From Solen grandis (taxonomy: Eukaryota > Mollusca > Bivalvia > Adapedonta > Solenidae): DNA of 64,000 nt. The notes below the pieces were generated by a model. That model made no database searches and was not told the DNA's origin. It worked only from the letters and a program-made list of their open reading frames with translations. The position numbers and the translations under genes are program-made. Shown here piece by piece: positions 25,288 through 35,251 of this stretch; position 1 is the first letter of the stretch, and every line of letters starts with the position of its first letter. The stretch is from contig CM037782.1 of NCBI GenBank assembly GCA_021229015.1, forward strand, positions 61,104,387-61,168,386. The letters run 5' to 3'.

Positions 25288-25605
25288 GACCCTCAGTATC
25301 CAGGCATGCAATTGACTTGAAACATCTTTAATATGTTTAGGGGTATCATACTATCAAGGAAGATAACACTTGACAGAATATATTACAAATTATGGCCCCT
25401 TTTAACTTAGAAATTTTGGTTAAAGTTTTGCATGCAAGGGATTTCATGCTTATATTTCAGTAACCAGCCACGGGTTTGATTTGAAACTTCTGTAATATGT
25501 TCAATTGTATCAGGGTATTTGAAGGACAAGAATTGAAAATGATTTCATTTGATTTACCAACAAGCATTTTGAATAGTCGTGTGCTGTCCTCTGACAGCTC
25601 TTGTT
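25288..25605 (+). mobile_element. HINE family B, 3' end fragment
   Basis: One and a half family B monomers (GTATCCAGGCATGCAATTGA, GGTTAAAGTTTTGCATGCAA) are followed by the family's 3' block CAACAAGCATTTTGAATAGT, the perfect stem GCTGTC-CTCT-GACAGC and CTCTTGTT. The 5' part is missing. Confidence 0.75.
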
Positions 25606-25649
25606 AAGTATTTGAATGACCATGATTATAATTTAATGATAGATGCATT

Positions 25650-25830
25650 TTTTCCCTTCTTTATCACAGACTGTTCATAATTAAACGTCTTACCCTCTGA
25701 AAATTTCTCTTAATTTATGCAGTATTGCCCAACATTGCTATGTACACCAGGATTTCTCTTCCCCAAATGTTAAGAAAGTGGCCATTTCCCCCACCCCCCA
25801 ATAACGCACTTATTTTTCCCCAAAATGTAA
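25650..25830 (+). repeat. Dispersed repeat G, diverged copy
   Basis: It shares order and motifs with 1383-1560 and 49088-49280 (CCCTTCTTTATCA, CTCTGAAAATTTCT, CAGGATTTCTCTTCCCCAAA and a C-rich run) but is more decayed. Confidence 0.4.
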
Positions 25831-26597
25831 ATATCACATAATACAAGATATTGTCAGTGTTATGCAAATACATTCTATTACTTGAATCTTCCTGTTAGCC
25901 TCAGTCTAAATATAGACTCAGGAGATTGATGAATCAGGGCCCAGGTGGGCTGGTACCCTTATAAATACTAAATTTGTTCTATGGCAACTCACATAATGTA
26001 ATATTAGCAGACACTGATGATATATGTGTTTGCTAGATATTTTTAGACATTAAATAGTGTAATATGAATGCTAGAAATATGATGCACAACACTGGCTTGC
26101 CTTTTGAAATGAGATCTATTTTTTTCCTTTGAAAGTAAATTTTCAAAACCGTCCTGATATGCATCAACACTGACATTTTTTGAATGAGATACTCACTCAG
26201 ACCTGCATGCCTGGTATGAAATACAAAGGAAACATTATGGTTACTTCTTATTGAACGGCGGCTAACCGCCGAGCATACTGTATTTAGTTAATGGATCATC
26301 TATGGAGCTGGATCTGAAGGTTTGAAATCCATTCGGTTGCAATTACGGCATATTTTCCTAATAAAACATGAATAATTTGCTAAGCATTGAGGAAGAATGA
26401 TTGAAATCATTTAATGAATGTTTTGCTTTACATGTGGTCTTCTCAGAGTGGCTGGTGAATGTTAAGTAACAATGTACTTTTATCTTGCAAGAAGGGGATG
26501 GGGAATCCCTGGGGATTAACCTTAAGCTGCAGATCAAGATGTGATCATCTTGGTATAAAGTGGATGTGTTAATATTGGAGAGGGAGAATGTCTTATG

Positions 26598-27065
26598 TTA
26601 TACTTGAATCCAGGTGTGTACCTGTAGGCAGGTGTGTTTCTCATATATGTACTTGTAGGCAGGTGTGTTTCTCAGATATGTACTTATACCAGGTGGGTTT
26701 CTCATGTTATGTACTTATAGCCAGATGTGTCTCTCATTTTATGTACTTGAAGCCAGGTGTGTTTCACATGTTATGTACTTGTAGCCATATTTGTCTCTCA
26801 TGTTATGTACTTAAAGCCAGTTGGGTTTCTCATGTTATGTACATGTAGTCAGGTGGGTTTCTCATGTTATGTGCTTGTAGCCAGGTGTGTCTCTCATGTT
26901 ATGTACTTGTAGCCAGATGTGTCTCTCATGCTATGTAAACGTAGCCAGATGTGTCTGTCATGTTATGTACATGTAGCCAGTTGTGTTTCTCATGTTATGT
27001 ACTTGTAGCCAGATGTGTCTCTCATGTTATGCAGCTGTAGCCAGATGTGTTTTGTATGTTACGTA
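26598..27065 (+). repeat. 32-bp minisatellite, about 15 copies
   Basis: The tandem unit is TCATGTTATGTACTTGTAGC followed by CAGATGTGTCTC, 32 bp. The copies vary at a few positions (AGATG/AGGTG/AGTTG, TCTC/TTTC). The open frame across the left part (26588-26848) is a by-product. No spacers separate the units. Confidence 0.85.
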
Positions 27066-27315
27066 CATAAAAGTTGAATAGCTGTTTCTGGACAACAGCT
27101 GTTGTATTGACTCAAACAAACATGCACCCACAAACCAACCAACATAAGCAAAATTCTTATATTGAAAAATCCGATACTCTGGACTCAATAGCCACTTCTT
27201 GTTTTGCACTTGACTTGATTTAGTAATTCACAAAAGTATTTTATCTTCTTCTTTTGTAAAACTTAATTCCTTAATTTCTAGTTTATTTTTTTAGTTATTA
27301 GTGTAATTTAAGAGA
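27066..27315. other. No gene seen
   Basis: Short AT-rich spacer between the 32-bp minisatellite and a SINE. Confidence 0.4.
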
Positions 27316-27560
27316 TGACTGGTCCTGGTGGCCAAATGATTGGAGTCTCTGCCCTGGCATCCGGAGGTGGTGGCTTTGATCCCTGGCCGCGACCATACCG
27401 AAGTCGTAAAAAATGATACTGGTATAGCTCCCTTGCTTGGCGCTCAGCATATAAGGGTAGTTCCAGAACTGGTTGGCCAGGTTTCAGGATAATGTGACTG
27501 GGTGTGGTATCATGCCACATGTTTACGGCGTGATACTACAGTCTGGCAGCACTACATCTG
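27316..27560 (+). mobile_element. tRNA-derived SINE, family S1
   Basis: The decayed tRNA-like head (CCTGGTGGCCAAATGATTGG; GGTGGCTTTGATCCC as B box) is followed by the S1 body (CTCCCTTGCTTGGCGCTCAG, GTGTGGTATCATGCCACATG, TACGGCGTGATACT). Confidence 0.8.
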
Positions 27561-28700
27561 TCTCTCTGTTTCTGAAAGTACATCTAGATACCAGTAAATA
27601 TAGAGAGTTCTAGAAAAGCAGCTTCTTATACTAATCAAAGCTCTCCATTTCTGTTGTGACCTTTATGCAGAAACTATCATGGAATTTGCTGACGCATTTG
27701 ATGATAGTTCCACTACTAAACTAAAAATGGCAATGTAATGACCTCTGGTTTCCACAACGGACTATCGGTTTGGAACTTGGATAATAGGATTACTATAGTT
27801 AATATACGGAGGACACCATTTTGTACTGGTACGAAGAAAACAAGCAATTTTCCATCCCAATTATGGTTAATACGTCCCAATTATCTGTGGAGGAAATGAA
27901 CTAGTCCCGGCATTGATGGCTTCTATGACTGTTCGATATTTGGAGATGTCCATGTAATTAGCTATCAATCCATCAGGGATTCTAAAGAATGTGTACGAAA
28001 TTGTACGTAAAGCTGTTAAACAATCGTTCTGTAGTGTCAGACATGTGGTCATGTGACCATCATTCTCATGTAGTGTAGCACATCTTTTAGCAGATTCTCT
28101 TCATGTGAAAACACCACTGTCACTAGATCTGTATGTATGTGATGACTTTGTTCAGGATTCTGTCTTTCACAATTTTATGGTCATTTAACGAAATCATAAT
28201 TATGACTTATAATAATTTTAAGAAAAGAAAGTGAAACCCGAATTATTTTGATGGAGTAGTTTGTTTACACATGGGCAGCTATTTTCCTTAAGCAATCATC
28301 TTCAAACTTGGTGACAGGCCATAAAATTTGGCCCTACACTGTAGTTTAAAATCTTGATCAAACTTTGGTACAATAAGTATGACATTAATATAGAACTATT
28401 ATAAGAATGAGGATATAATAGCCTTTGTACAAGCACAGCTTTTTGTTATCTTGCCAATAACCAGTTCTTAGTGTGAGCATATATTAAGCCTTTGTTATGT
28501 TTTAACAAGATAAATAAATTAATACATGAACAGGGTATTTTTGAATTTGAATTTTTTTTCAAGGTCAGTGAATTGTCAGGGAATTTTGAAAAATGGTCAG
28601 TGAAAAAATACATTTTAGAAAAGTCAGGGAAAAGTCAGGGAATAATGAAAGTCTGAGTTGATGTTTTGAATTTTTCAGTGGCTATGGCAGTCTTCAAACA
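27561..28700. other. No gene seen up to the assembly gap
   Basis: Apparently unique sequence. A 61-residue frame on the - strand (27867-28052) has no splice context or family resemblance that I can support. Short GTCAGGGAA repeats lie at 28575-28640, just left of the gap. Confidence 0.45.
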
Positions 28701-28800
28701 NNNNNNNNNNNNNNNNNNNNNNNNNNNNNNNNNNNNNNNNNNNNNNNNNNNNNNNNNNNNNNNNNNNNNNNNNNNNNNNNNNNNNNNNNNNNNNNNNNNN
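28701..28800. other. Assembly gap (100 N)
   Basis: A run of exactly 100 N. The round number suggests a scaffold join of unknown true length. It could hide the missing downstream exon(s) of the RPUSD1-like gene or RTF2-like exons. Confidence 0.99.
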
Positions 28801-29039
28801 ATAGTGACGGATCCAGGATTTCACAACAGTGGGGTAGGGGGTCACAAGGGTTTCGGCATTGAGTTCATACAGCAAGCTTTAGACTTAAGACCCCCTCCTC
28901 ATTACCCTATCAATTGCCCCAATAAACCCAACTGCTTCTAAGTAACTTGATACGCATGTGATGACCCAAAAATCTTCACTTGCCTGTATTATATGAGTCC
29001 AGAATTCAGAAAATAGTAAAAGTAGTTCTTGCAACTTTC

Positions 29040-29185
29040 ATTGTTTCTAAACTGGAATAGCACTTTGCCCCCTGGAGGGTCAGATTCTAACCCAAAACAA
29101 GGTTCAAGGTTTGAACCCAAAAACCTTGGCATTTACAGTTATGTACTCTCTATCAATGGACCACTGTGCCCATCTAATATTATTA
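29040..29185 (-). mobile_element. tRNA-derived SINE family S3 (minus orientation)
   Basis: Read on the - strand, it has a GGGCACAGTGGTCCATTGA head and a perfect-looking B box GGGTTCAAACC. The same block occurs at 53925-54110, and the non-tRNA tail occurs at 31826-31950. Confidence 0.5.
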
Positions 29186-29203
29186 AGTATATTAAAGAAT
29201 ATA

Positions 29204-30239
29204 CAGTAAAACCTCACTCTGCAACCAACTCATTTTCACGACCAACTCAATATTACGGGCACATTTTGTTGCACCCGAATTTTTCGCTATATAATTCAAT
29301 GGTCATTCACCTCATTAAAGTGGGCAACTCAAAAATGCGTAAGAAAAATCACTAAAATCGGACCAAATCGTAAACTTAGTCTTCTTTTGACCTCAGTAAT
29401 GCTAACGATGGTTCTGTGAAAAAGTAGATTTAAGTTGTCATTTTACGACACCTGGTTTTCGGTACAGGTGAAGGTTGCACATGCTATAATTCGGATGTTT
29501 TGATAACACGGTAGATAAGATACGATGGAGAGTGAAAACAATGGGTGAGGTGGGTAATTATTACATAACAGAGAGCAATCTTGGGATCCATGGATGTATT
29601 TCCTGTCAAGCTAACGATTACAGTATTTGCTATATGTCCAGACGAGCTGCCCCTGATTAGCAGTAACAATCACCGTGATGAATTTCTACTGTCTTGACAG
29701 TCGTTAATTGGCACGAAGACTTCCCACGAAAACATAGACTAAAATAGAATTTGATATCCCGTCATATTAGTCAATTAGTTTTATAACTCTTCCAAAAACT
29801 TTGACTTAAAACTGAAATCAAACGTTAAGATCTTTAAATTCAAAAGAAAATGCCTTGATTCAAAACAGCACGGGAAAAGTCGAGGCAACTAGATGATTAA
29901 AAAAAGCTTATTACTTCAATTAAATAAGCAATCAGGTTAATAATTATAGAAAAAATAGAGAAATTTAAAATGGGTAGACTTTTAATCGGCATGATATGAC
30001 TATAGATTTTAATTTTAAATGTAAAAAAAGTTTTATAAAAATAATCAGGATTACATTCTTAAAAACATTGATTCAAGAGATGCTATTTTTCTTCCATCAT
30101 TTTGAAAAAAAAGTATTGCATTTGATCAACATTGAAATGAAATATTTATGAAAAGACCATAACTCAGTAATGAGACAACTCAATAATATGACCACTTTCA
30201 GACGGACCCAATAGAGGTCTCATTATCAAGGTTTTACTG
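29204..30239. mobile_element. Non-autonomous pogo/Tigger-like element with TA duplications
   Basis: The left end is TA|CAGTAAAACCTC and the right end is AAGGTTTTACTG|TA. Eleven terminal bases match perfectly and both flanks carry TA, the hallmark of pogo/Tc1-type insertion. No transposase frame is visible in the 1036-bp interior. Confidence 0.7.
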
Positions 30240-30245
30240 TATTAA

Positions 30246-30399
30246 GGTAAAGTCCCTGTAACGGTTCTGCTTTGTCTTGGACCACTTAACCTCTACCAAG
30301 ATAACCAAGTTACCCTGTTGAAACATTTGGAAACCTTGGTTATCTCCATGAAAGTCAATGGGGTCCAAAATGTAGCGAAACCATTACAGGGACTTCACC
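30246..30399. mobile_element. 154-bp MITE with TTAA duplications
   Basis: It is flanked on both sides by TTAA (30242-30245 and 30400-30403). The terminal inverted repeats of about 40 bp begin GGTAAAGTCCCTGTAACGG and GGTGAAGTCCCTGTAATGG. The interior can also pair (CCAAGATAACCAAG with CTTGGTTATCTCC), so the whole unit folds back. TTAA plus GG termini suggests a piggyBac or Kolobok-type source. Confidence 0.75.
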
Positions 30400-30442
30400 T
30401 TAATAAGCAATGCTATGTAACATACTGCATGATATCCAGTAC

Positions 30443-30647
30443 CTGTAAATGGCCTGAGTAGAACTTTTGTTGCAGGGCTGTTGTCATAACAACCAGTTTC
30501 AAGCCTTATTAGTAATGTCTGTGTATTTTTGGGGTTCCGACACAAGCTATGGTCCATGGCACACCGGCGTCCTATCCAGCTGTCATCTGCCAAGTCCCCA
30601 GTGGCAACATCAATAAATACACTGCTGTCAGGAAGATGTCCCCTTAC
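30443..30647 (-). CDS. RPUSD1: RPUSD1-like pseudouridine synthase, coding exon 3
   Basis: A 205-bp exon (acceptor TCTCATAG, donor GTACTG) enters in phase 0 and leaves in phase 1, matching exon 2. It encodes VRGHLPDSSVFIDVATGDL, an insert-like stretch WIGRRCAMDHSLC, and KVLLRPFTG at the end. In RluA-family enzymes the sequence KVLLxPxTGRTHQLRVH lines the RNA-binding face, so the frame is cut exactly before RTHQLRVH. The expected next exon was not found between 28.8 and 30.4 kb. It may lie in or beyond the gap. The MITE at 30246-30399 lies in the following intron. Confidence 0.88.
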
Positions 30648-30913
30648 CTATGAGAAATATGAGGAAAAAACTCAATACAAAAAAGTGCAATCAAAATAAA
30701 TTTAACTGACATTTTGATCCCTAAGAGGACAATAAATCCAATGATGGACTATAATGTAATATAATCAACACATATTTATATACAAGGAGAAATAATTAAT
30801 CTATAAACGACTTCAAGTAAGATCAAGTCTGTTTAATATTAGGGATTCTGTGGTGTAAACTAGCATCTCTTTTGATTATTCAAGTGTCATAACTCCTGAC
30901 CAAATATCAGCCA
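30648..30913. other. Intron part, no other feature
   Basis: AT-rich intron sequence between RPUSD1-like exon 3 and the family E element. Confidence 0.5.
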
Positions 30914-31399
30914 TAATCAACAAGAGCCGGTAGAACTGGTGGATGCTCCCCGAACTGCGCTTTGTCACTTGATGGGTACTTTATTATACTAAATGAGCTT
31001 CGGACAAAATTTAAGTATGAAAAATAGCAACTGGCAATAACTCTACAATTATCCATAACAGAATTATGGTTCTTTTACACTGCACTTCTCCTCAATAAGA
31101 TATATCTACCTATGAAGTTTCATGTTGATACATCTTATAGTTTTTGTGTTATGCTCTGGACAAAATTTAAGTATGAAAAATGACAAAGGGCTATAACTCC
31201 TAAATTATGCAAAAAGGGTAATGGTTCTTGTACAATGCAATTCTCATCATTGAGATCTATCTACCTATGAAGTTTCATGTTGATATCTCTCATAGTTTTT
31301 GTGTCATGACAAAATTATGACAAATGGACAGACAGATGAACAAAGGGACAGATGGAGGACAAAGTGGACACTATATGCTCTCCCTTCGGGAAGCATAAA
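30914..31399 (-). mobile_element. HINE-like element, family E (minus orientation)
   Basis: Read on the - strand, it begins TTTATGCTTCCCGAAGGGAG (a hairpin containing GCTTCCC and GGGAGAGC), has two monomers of about 160-170 bp (CTATGAGAGATATCAACATG, AACTTCATAGGTAGATAGAT), and ends in CCGGCTCTTGTT. The layout and CTCTTGTT terminus match families A and B. It sits in the intron between exons 2 and 3 of the RPUSD1-like gene. Confidence 0.6.
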
Positions 31400-31518
31400 A
31401 TTCAAATTAAGTGTGGACAAGAGAATTTACTTTAGCAGGCCAAAGACAAGCACTCATGTGACCTGAAAATTTTTGTTAGCAAATTTTTTGCATAATTTTC
31501 TCTCATGTATTTTCTTAC

Positions 31519-31642
31519 CAGAGCAAGGTAGTATTTGACGACAGATTTTTGCTTGAACTGCCTGTCCAGATGCTCTGCTGCCTTTTTATTAAATGCCAAG
31601 CAAATCACTCCAGATGTTGAAAAATCTAATCGATGTACAAAT
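31519..31642 (-). CDS. RPUSD1: RPUSD1-like pseudouridine synthase, catalytic exon 2
   Basis: A 124-bp exon (acceptor TTTTCCAG, donor GTAAGA) continues the reading frame of exon 1 exactly (phase 2 in, phase 0 out). With the split Arg codon it encodes 42 residues. These include FVHRLDFSTSG, the RluA-family catalytic motif whose Asp is the nucleophile for uridine isomerisation. AFNKKAAEHLDRQFKQ and VKYYLAL follow, the usual helix and strand after the active site. RPUSD1-type enzymes are members of the RluA family, predicted to make pseudouridine in RNA. Catalytic residues are intact, so nothing in the visible part suggests a dead copy. RPUSD1 is my best match because of the DFSTSG variant and GFRF context; another RPUSD paralogue is less likely. 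Confidence 0.92.
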
Positions 31643-31825
31643 CTGGAAAACATAAACATACAATAAGTATCCTTTTTTTTTCTTATTGCCATAATACATG
31701 TGTACTACTACTACTCATTGTTTACATTCTCTTCCCTTACAAATATTTTTTCCAATGGTATTTAGTAAAATAATGAAACATAATGAAAGAATTCAGAATA
31801 AATTTGATTCTATTAAGTCACTTGG

Positions 31826-31950
31826 GAAACAAGTTCTTACAACTTTTATTAATCCCTCATGACGGTTCCTGGGTTGGACCAGTACTTTGTGCCTGGGAAG
31901 GTTATAAACGATTTCTCTGTTGAAGGCAACCTAGACTGACCAGCCAGAGG
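31826..31950 (+). repeat. Fragment of repeat S3 tail
   Basis: GGGAAACAAGTTCTTACAAC and TTAATCCCTCATGACGG match 53931-54010 closely. The tRNA-like part seen at 54030-54108 is absent here. Confidence 0.55.
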
Positions 31951-32668
31951 ATACCCAGACCAGGGAGCTCCTTCATGGAGCTGTCAAATTAGGGTTTCCA
32001 CTGTTTGCTCATTCAATATTGTAGCTCAGATTCTACACAGTCTGCATGGTAAAGATCATATACCATTCACAGTTCAGTACTTTAATATTCATTATCTGAT
32101 ATAAATTTGTGCATGACTATTAATGAAATGTTCATATAAAATATAGAAATTGATACCAGCCATGCTGATGGTGAGTCTATATATCTTTTAGTTTTATTTC
32201 TCTCACATTAAAGTACTAATAAATTCGACATACACCTGTTCCTGCCATTAACACTCCTGATAGAGGTTGGCAGTAACAAGACAAGAGGCTAGGCCTGGCT
32301 AGACAGATAGATAGAGGTCGGCAGTAATCAGACAGACCAGACCAGACTAGATAGATACGAGGTATGGACACCTACACTAGAATTAAAAATAAGTCATGTA
32401 TTCGTTACAGAAATATATCTCTGTAATGACCATACTTTAAGTGAACATTACAAAAAATATTGCGAGTTTACGTTCAACTATAAGAAAATAATGACAAATT
32501 AACCAAACACACTATCAGAGGTGCATTGCCATGTCTATGTCAAAATAACAATAAAATTATGAGAATATAGACACTTCGGATTTTATTTTCTTCAGACACA
32601 AGTTGTGACAACCATCTGGCACATACCTTGTTCATAACCAGATTCTGTTTTAGTTTATTATTTACAGT

Positions 32669-32866
32669 CTATTTACTAACTTCGAGGCGCTCATTAATAT
32701 GGTGAATACTGATGCGACAGTCTCTCACTACGAGCTCTTCTACTGTTGTGATGACCCCACAGTTCGCAATCTTTGGTAGACCAGACCTGTCATCATCCTT
32801 GTTAAAGGATGGCCCATTTAAATAACCTTTATGCCACTTGTATACAAGCAAATGACACACTGACAT
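32669..32866 (-). pseudogene. mariner-family transposase N-terminal fragment
   Basis: A 65-residue frame contains VYKWHKGYLNG, a DDDRSGLPK stretch and a helix-turn-helix-like VEELVVRDCRISIHHINERL. This matches the paired-HTH region of mariner transposases (WHKxF..G, D.RSGRP, VR.DRR). It ends in a stop straight after LEVSK. The DDD catalytic half is absent, so this is a relic inside intron 1 of the RPUSD1-like gene. A domesticated remnant is unlikely at this length. Confidence 0.7.
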
Positions 32867-33441
32867 CTGATTAGTTGTTGTCTGTATAATTTCAAAGTGT
32901 CCTTGTGTGTTTTGTCAAAGGATTAATACAATCTGATAATAATCTGGTGTGTCTCTGCACCAAATGATTTCATGACTCTATGGTAATACAATACGATGTT
33001 CGCTATGCAAACGACCATTATTATTGTATGCAGTGAGCAAATGCGTTAAGAATTCCAGGAAGTGAAGTCAACTTATAGAGTAAGCAGATGTACTAATAAT
33101 GTTGATGGTACTATATTTCATGCCATTATTAAATGATGTTTATGACAGTGATGAAAACATTTTTTTTATTCTTTTATGAACTGCGCCACAAACATCAGAT
33201 ATACGGGCAAAAACTGAATCTACAGTATTCGCTGTTTCGAATATTCCACTAAAATTTTGTCCAGAAATGTGTAAATCATGAATATAAAATGTTTTGAACA
33301 AAACGTGGTTATTATGACGCTATTTTTTTTAACAAAATGTTTGTCCACAAACTATCTGGACACACCTCATAGATAAATAGATAGATTACTTAACAATATC
33401 TCAATCAGCATAAAACATGAAAAATTACAAGTCACACCCAC
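32867..33441. other. Intron 1 sequence, no feature seen
   Basis: AT-rich sequence without recognised repeats, between the mariner relic and the donor of RPUSD1-like exon 1. Confidence 0.5.
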
Positions 33442-33656
33442 CTAAACCCGTGTTTACATTTGTTATCGACAAGGTCTGGAAACATCTGCCTCAATTGGTG
33501 TTCTGTCGTCATCTCCGTGGGGTCATCGCTGTTGATTTTGATGTCGCAACATTTATTGATGGCTACAAAATTATCACTCTTGCACAAGACATCAGGGAGA
33601 TTTTTTCCCCTGTATCTCTCCTCAGTTACTTGCCTGGCAGACTCTCTGGAAGTCAT
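33442..33656 (-). CDS. RPUSD1: RPUSD1-like pseudouridine synthase, first coding exon
   Basis: A 215-bp exon reads 71 residues plus two bases from ATG at 33656 to a GTGGGT donor. The start is fixed because TAG lies in frame directly before it. That TAG is the end of a T-rich acceptor-like tract, so the ATG may open an exon preceded by an untranslated one. The peptide contains DVLCKSDNFVAINKCCDIKI, corresponding to the N-terminal strand of RPUSD1 (FLVVNKHWDVRI-like). HQLRQMFPDLVDNKCKHGFR follows and leads into the catalytic exon. The normal length for this region is reached and no frameshift is seen. An LTR-like sequence begins only 23 bp upstream (33680). Confidence 0.9.
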
Positions 33657-33679
33657 CTAAAAAAAAACAACAAATATAT

Positions 33680-33822
33680 CTGTCACAGGGTGAGAAAAAT
33701 GTGTAGCCAGACCGGGACTTTAACTTGAGACCCCTCGCTTACAAAGCGAGTGCTCTACCGACTGAGCTACCAGACCACTTACATAAATCTCTCATCAACA
33801 AGGGTTACTTATAAGCTGTTAC
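33680..33822 (-). mobile_element. Solo LTR of the tRNA-bearing TRIM family
   Basis: On the - strand it begins TGTAACAG and ends CTGTGACA, a near-perfect inverted terminal pair with TG...CA ends. The interior has the family leader (TATAAGTAACCCTTGTTGATG, GAGAGATT), and then a tRNA-like region. That region has an A-box GTAGCTCAGTCGGTAGAGCA, an anticodon arm CTCGC-TTTGTAA-GCGAG (TGT, Thr-like) and a weak B-box region. The T-stem does not pair, so it is not a working tRNA gene. Possible 4-bp flanks are GGTA and GATA (one mismatch). Confidence 0.7.
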
Positions 33823-34999
33823 ATACCTATCAAAGTTTTCTTTTTAAAGCTGTTTTTAGCCAGCATTTGGTTATACAAGTTTATTCCTTAAGCCAAGATG
33901 AATATATTCTTCCAAATTTTAATGCAAACAATTCCCAATAATCAGGCACAGATCCAGAATTTTTCCGCAGGAGAAGTTGGGGTGGGGGACAAAACTTAAA
34001 TTCATACTTATCGCTGTTATTGCATTAATTGACAATGTAGACTCAGTAGAACTAAAAGCATTTGACTGATTCAGATTAACGCAGGCACAATGCCAAGGTG
34101 ACAGCGGATGCTCTCTCAGTAAGGGTCAGCCTGGGTGACTGGTCTTTTGACTGGTCTTTTGGCTTACTTAATTTCAATAAGGGGCTAACAATGGGGATTT
34201 CCGCTACTGACCACAAACATTATGCAATCATGGCAATTTCAGTCACCTAGAAAATTGTATGATCAGGCCCACCCCGGTGAATCCATGCTTGGGATGGGGG
34301 GAGCAAAATCTGAATGTGATGTGAGGGCTTTGGTGGTCCATGGACAACTGCCATTCAGATTACCTACACATTAACAGCAGAGGGCCATAAGACAATAGGA
34401 GTCTGGCTGGTCAGGTGGTTATGCGGGTAGTTCAGTATGGAGGCCCATGATGGGGATTATTAATTTTTCTAGACAACAAAAACATTATGTAATCAAGGGA
34501 TTTTATAGCCTAGAAAAAATGTATGACAAGGACAGCTTACTCATATTAAGTAATAAAATTGGTTCAGTTTGTTCAAAAATTGACAAAGTATGTGACTTTT
34601 CTCCCCACAAACAGTTTAAAGTAATTTTTGTTAAACTGATATAAATCCTTCTAATATCAAAAATCAACCATGTATAACTGAACCCTTATACTGGTTATAC
34701 ATATTGCTGCGAATCTTAAGTCTCATCAGACCTATAAATTATGACACTGATAAAAAACAGTCATAGAGTTATACATCTAATTTTAAATATTTTATAATGT
34801 TGCTGATATGCAATTTAAGCATATACAGACAAAAGTGGAAGATTGGACATAGACTTTGTCCGGTGTACAGTACTGTTTTTATAACAACATTTACGGTCTC
34901 ATGTGGTATCGAGGTATTATACCTTGTGATGAATGGGAAATTTAATAGTCCCTATTTGGACTGTCTTTCCCTTTGAGATCTGTATTCAAGGGTTGGTAA
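33823..34999. other. Upstream flank of RPUSD1-like gene, no gene seen
   Basis: Unique AT-rich sequence. The open frame at 34447-34644 has no recognisable motif. Confidence 0.45.
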
Positions 35000-35135
35000 T
35001 GTGACGATGCGTCGTCACGGGTGTAAATACAATCTCTGACAACTGCGTCAGGGAGTCGACTCTTTGGCTCAGTGGTTAGAGCATTGGGCTATCACGCAGG
35101 CGGACCTGGTTCGATTCCGGGCCGGGTTTGTTACA
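35000..35135 (+). mobile_element. Second solo-LTR-like unit with embedded tRNA-like sequence
   Basis: It starts TGTGACG and ends TTTGTTACA, with GTAA directly on both sides (34996-34999 and 35136-35139), as for a 4-bp target duplication. A 7-bp-stem hairpin GTGACGA-TGCG-TCGTCAC lies at the start. The second half is tRNA-like, with TTTGGCTCAGTGGTTAGAGC (A box) and GGTTCGATTCC (perfect B box). The anticodon arm pairs poorly. The sequence differs from the 33680 family but the design is the same. A plain SINE head is the alternative. Confidence 0.55.
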
Positions 35136-35251
35136 GTAAGTTAAGTTCTCGTAATCTTTGTTCATATGAAAATTCTGTCAGTTCCGGAACTATTCGTGTT
35201 ATTCTCTGTATTTATGTACACCACCATAAATTATCAAATAATTATGCAACA

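Noticed and set aside
26256..26271. Short hairpin CGGCGG-CTAA-CCGCCG as a terminator or regulatory site
   Set aside because: A 6-bp stem alone is weak evidence in a eukaryotic genome and no neighbouring feature supports a role.
27867..28052. 61-codon ORF on - as the missing RPUSD1-like exon
   Set aside because: It lacks the RTHQLRVH motif and compatible splice sites.
31432..31692. 86-codon ORF as the full RPUSD1 unit
   Set aside because: Only 31519-31642 is exon. The rest is intron read-through past a TTTTCCAG acceptor and a GTAAGA donor.
32669..32866. Host DNA-binding gene
   Set aside because: The HTH and DDDRSG motifs are those of mariner transposase and the frame is truncated.
33701..33776. 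tRNA-Thr gene on the - strand
   Set aside because: The D and anticodon arms are good, but the T-stem and acceptor do not pair and the sequence is embedded in an LTR with TG...CA ends.
35063..35130. tRNA gene on +
   Set aside because: A and B boxes are present, but the anticodon stem is mismatched. It is treated as part of a mobile unit.
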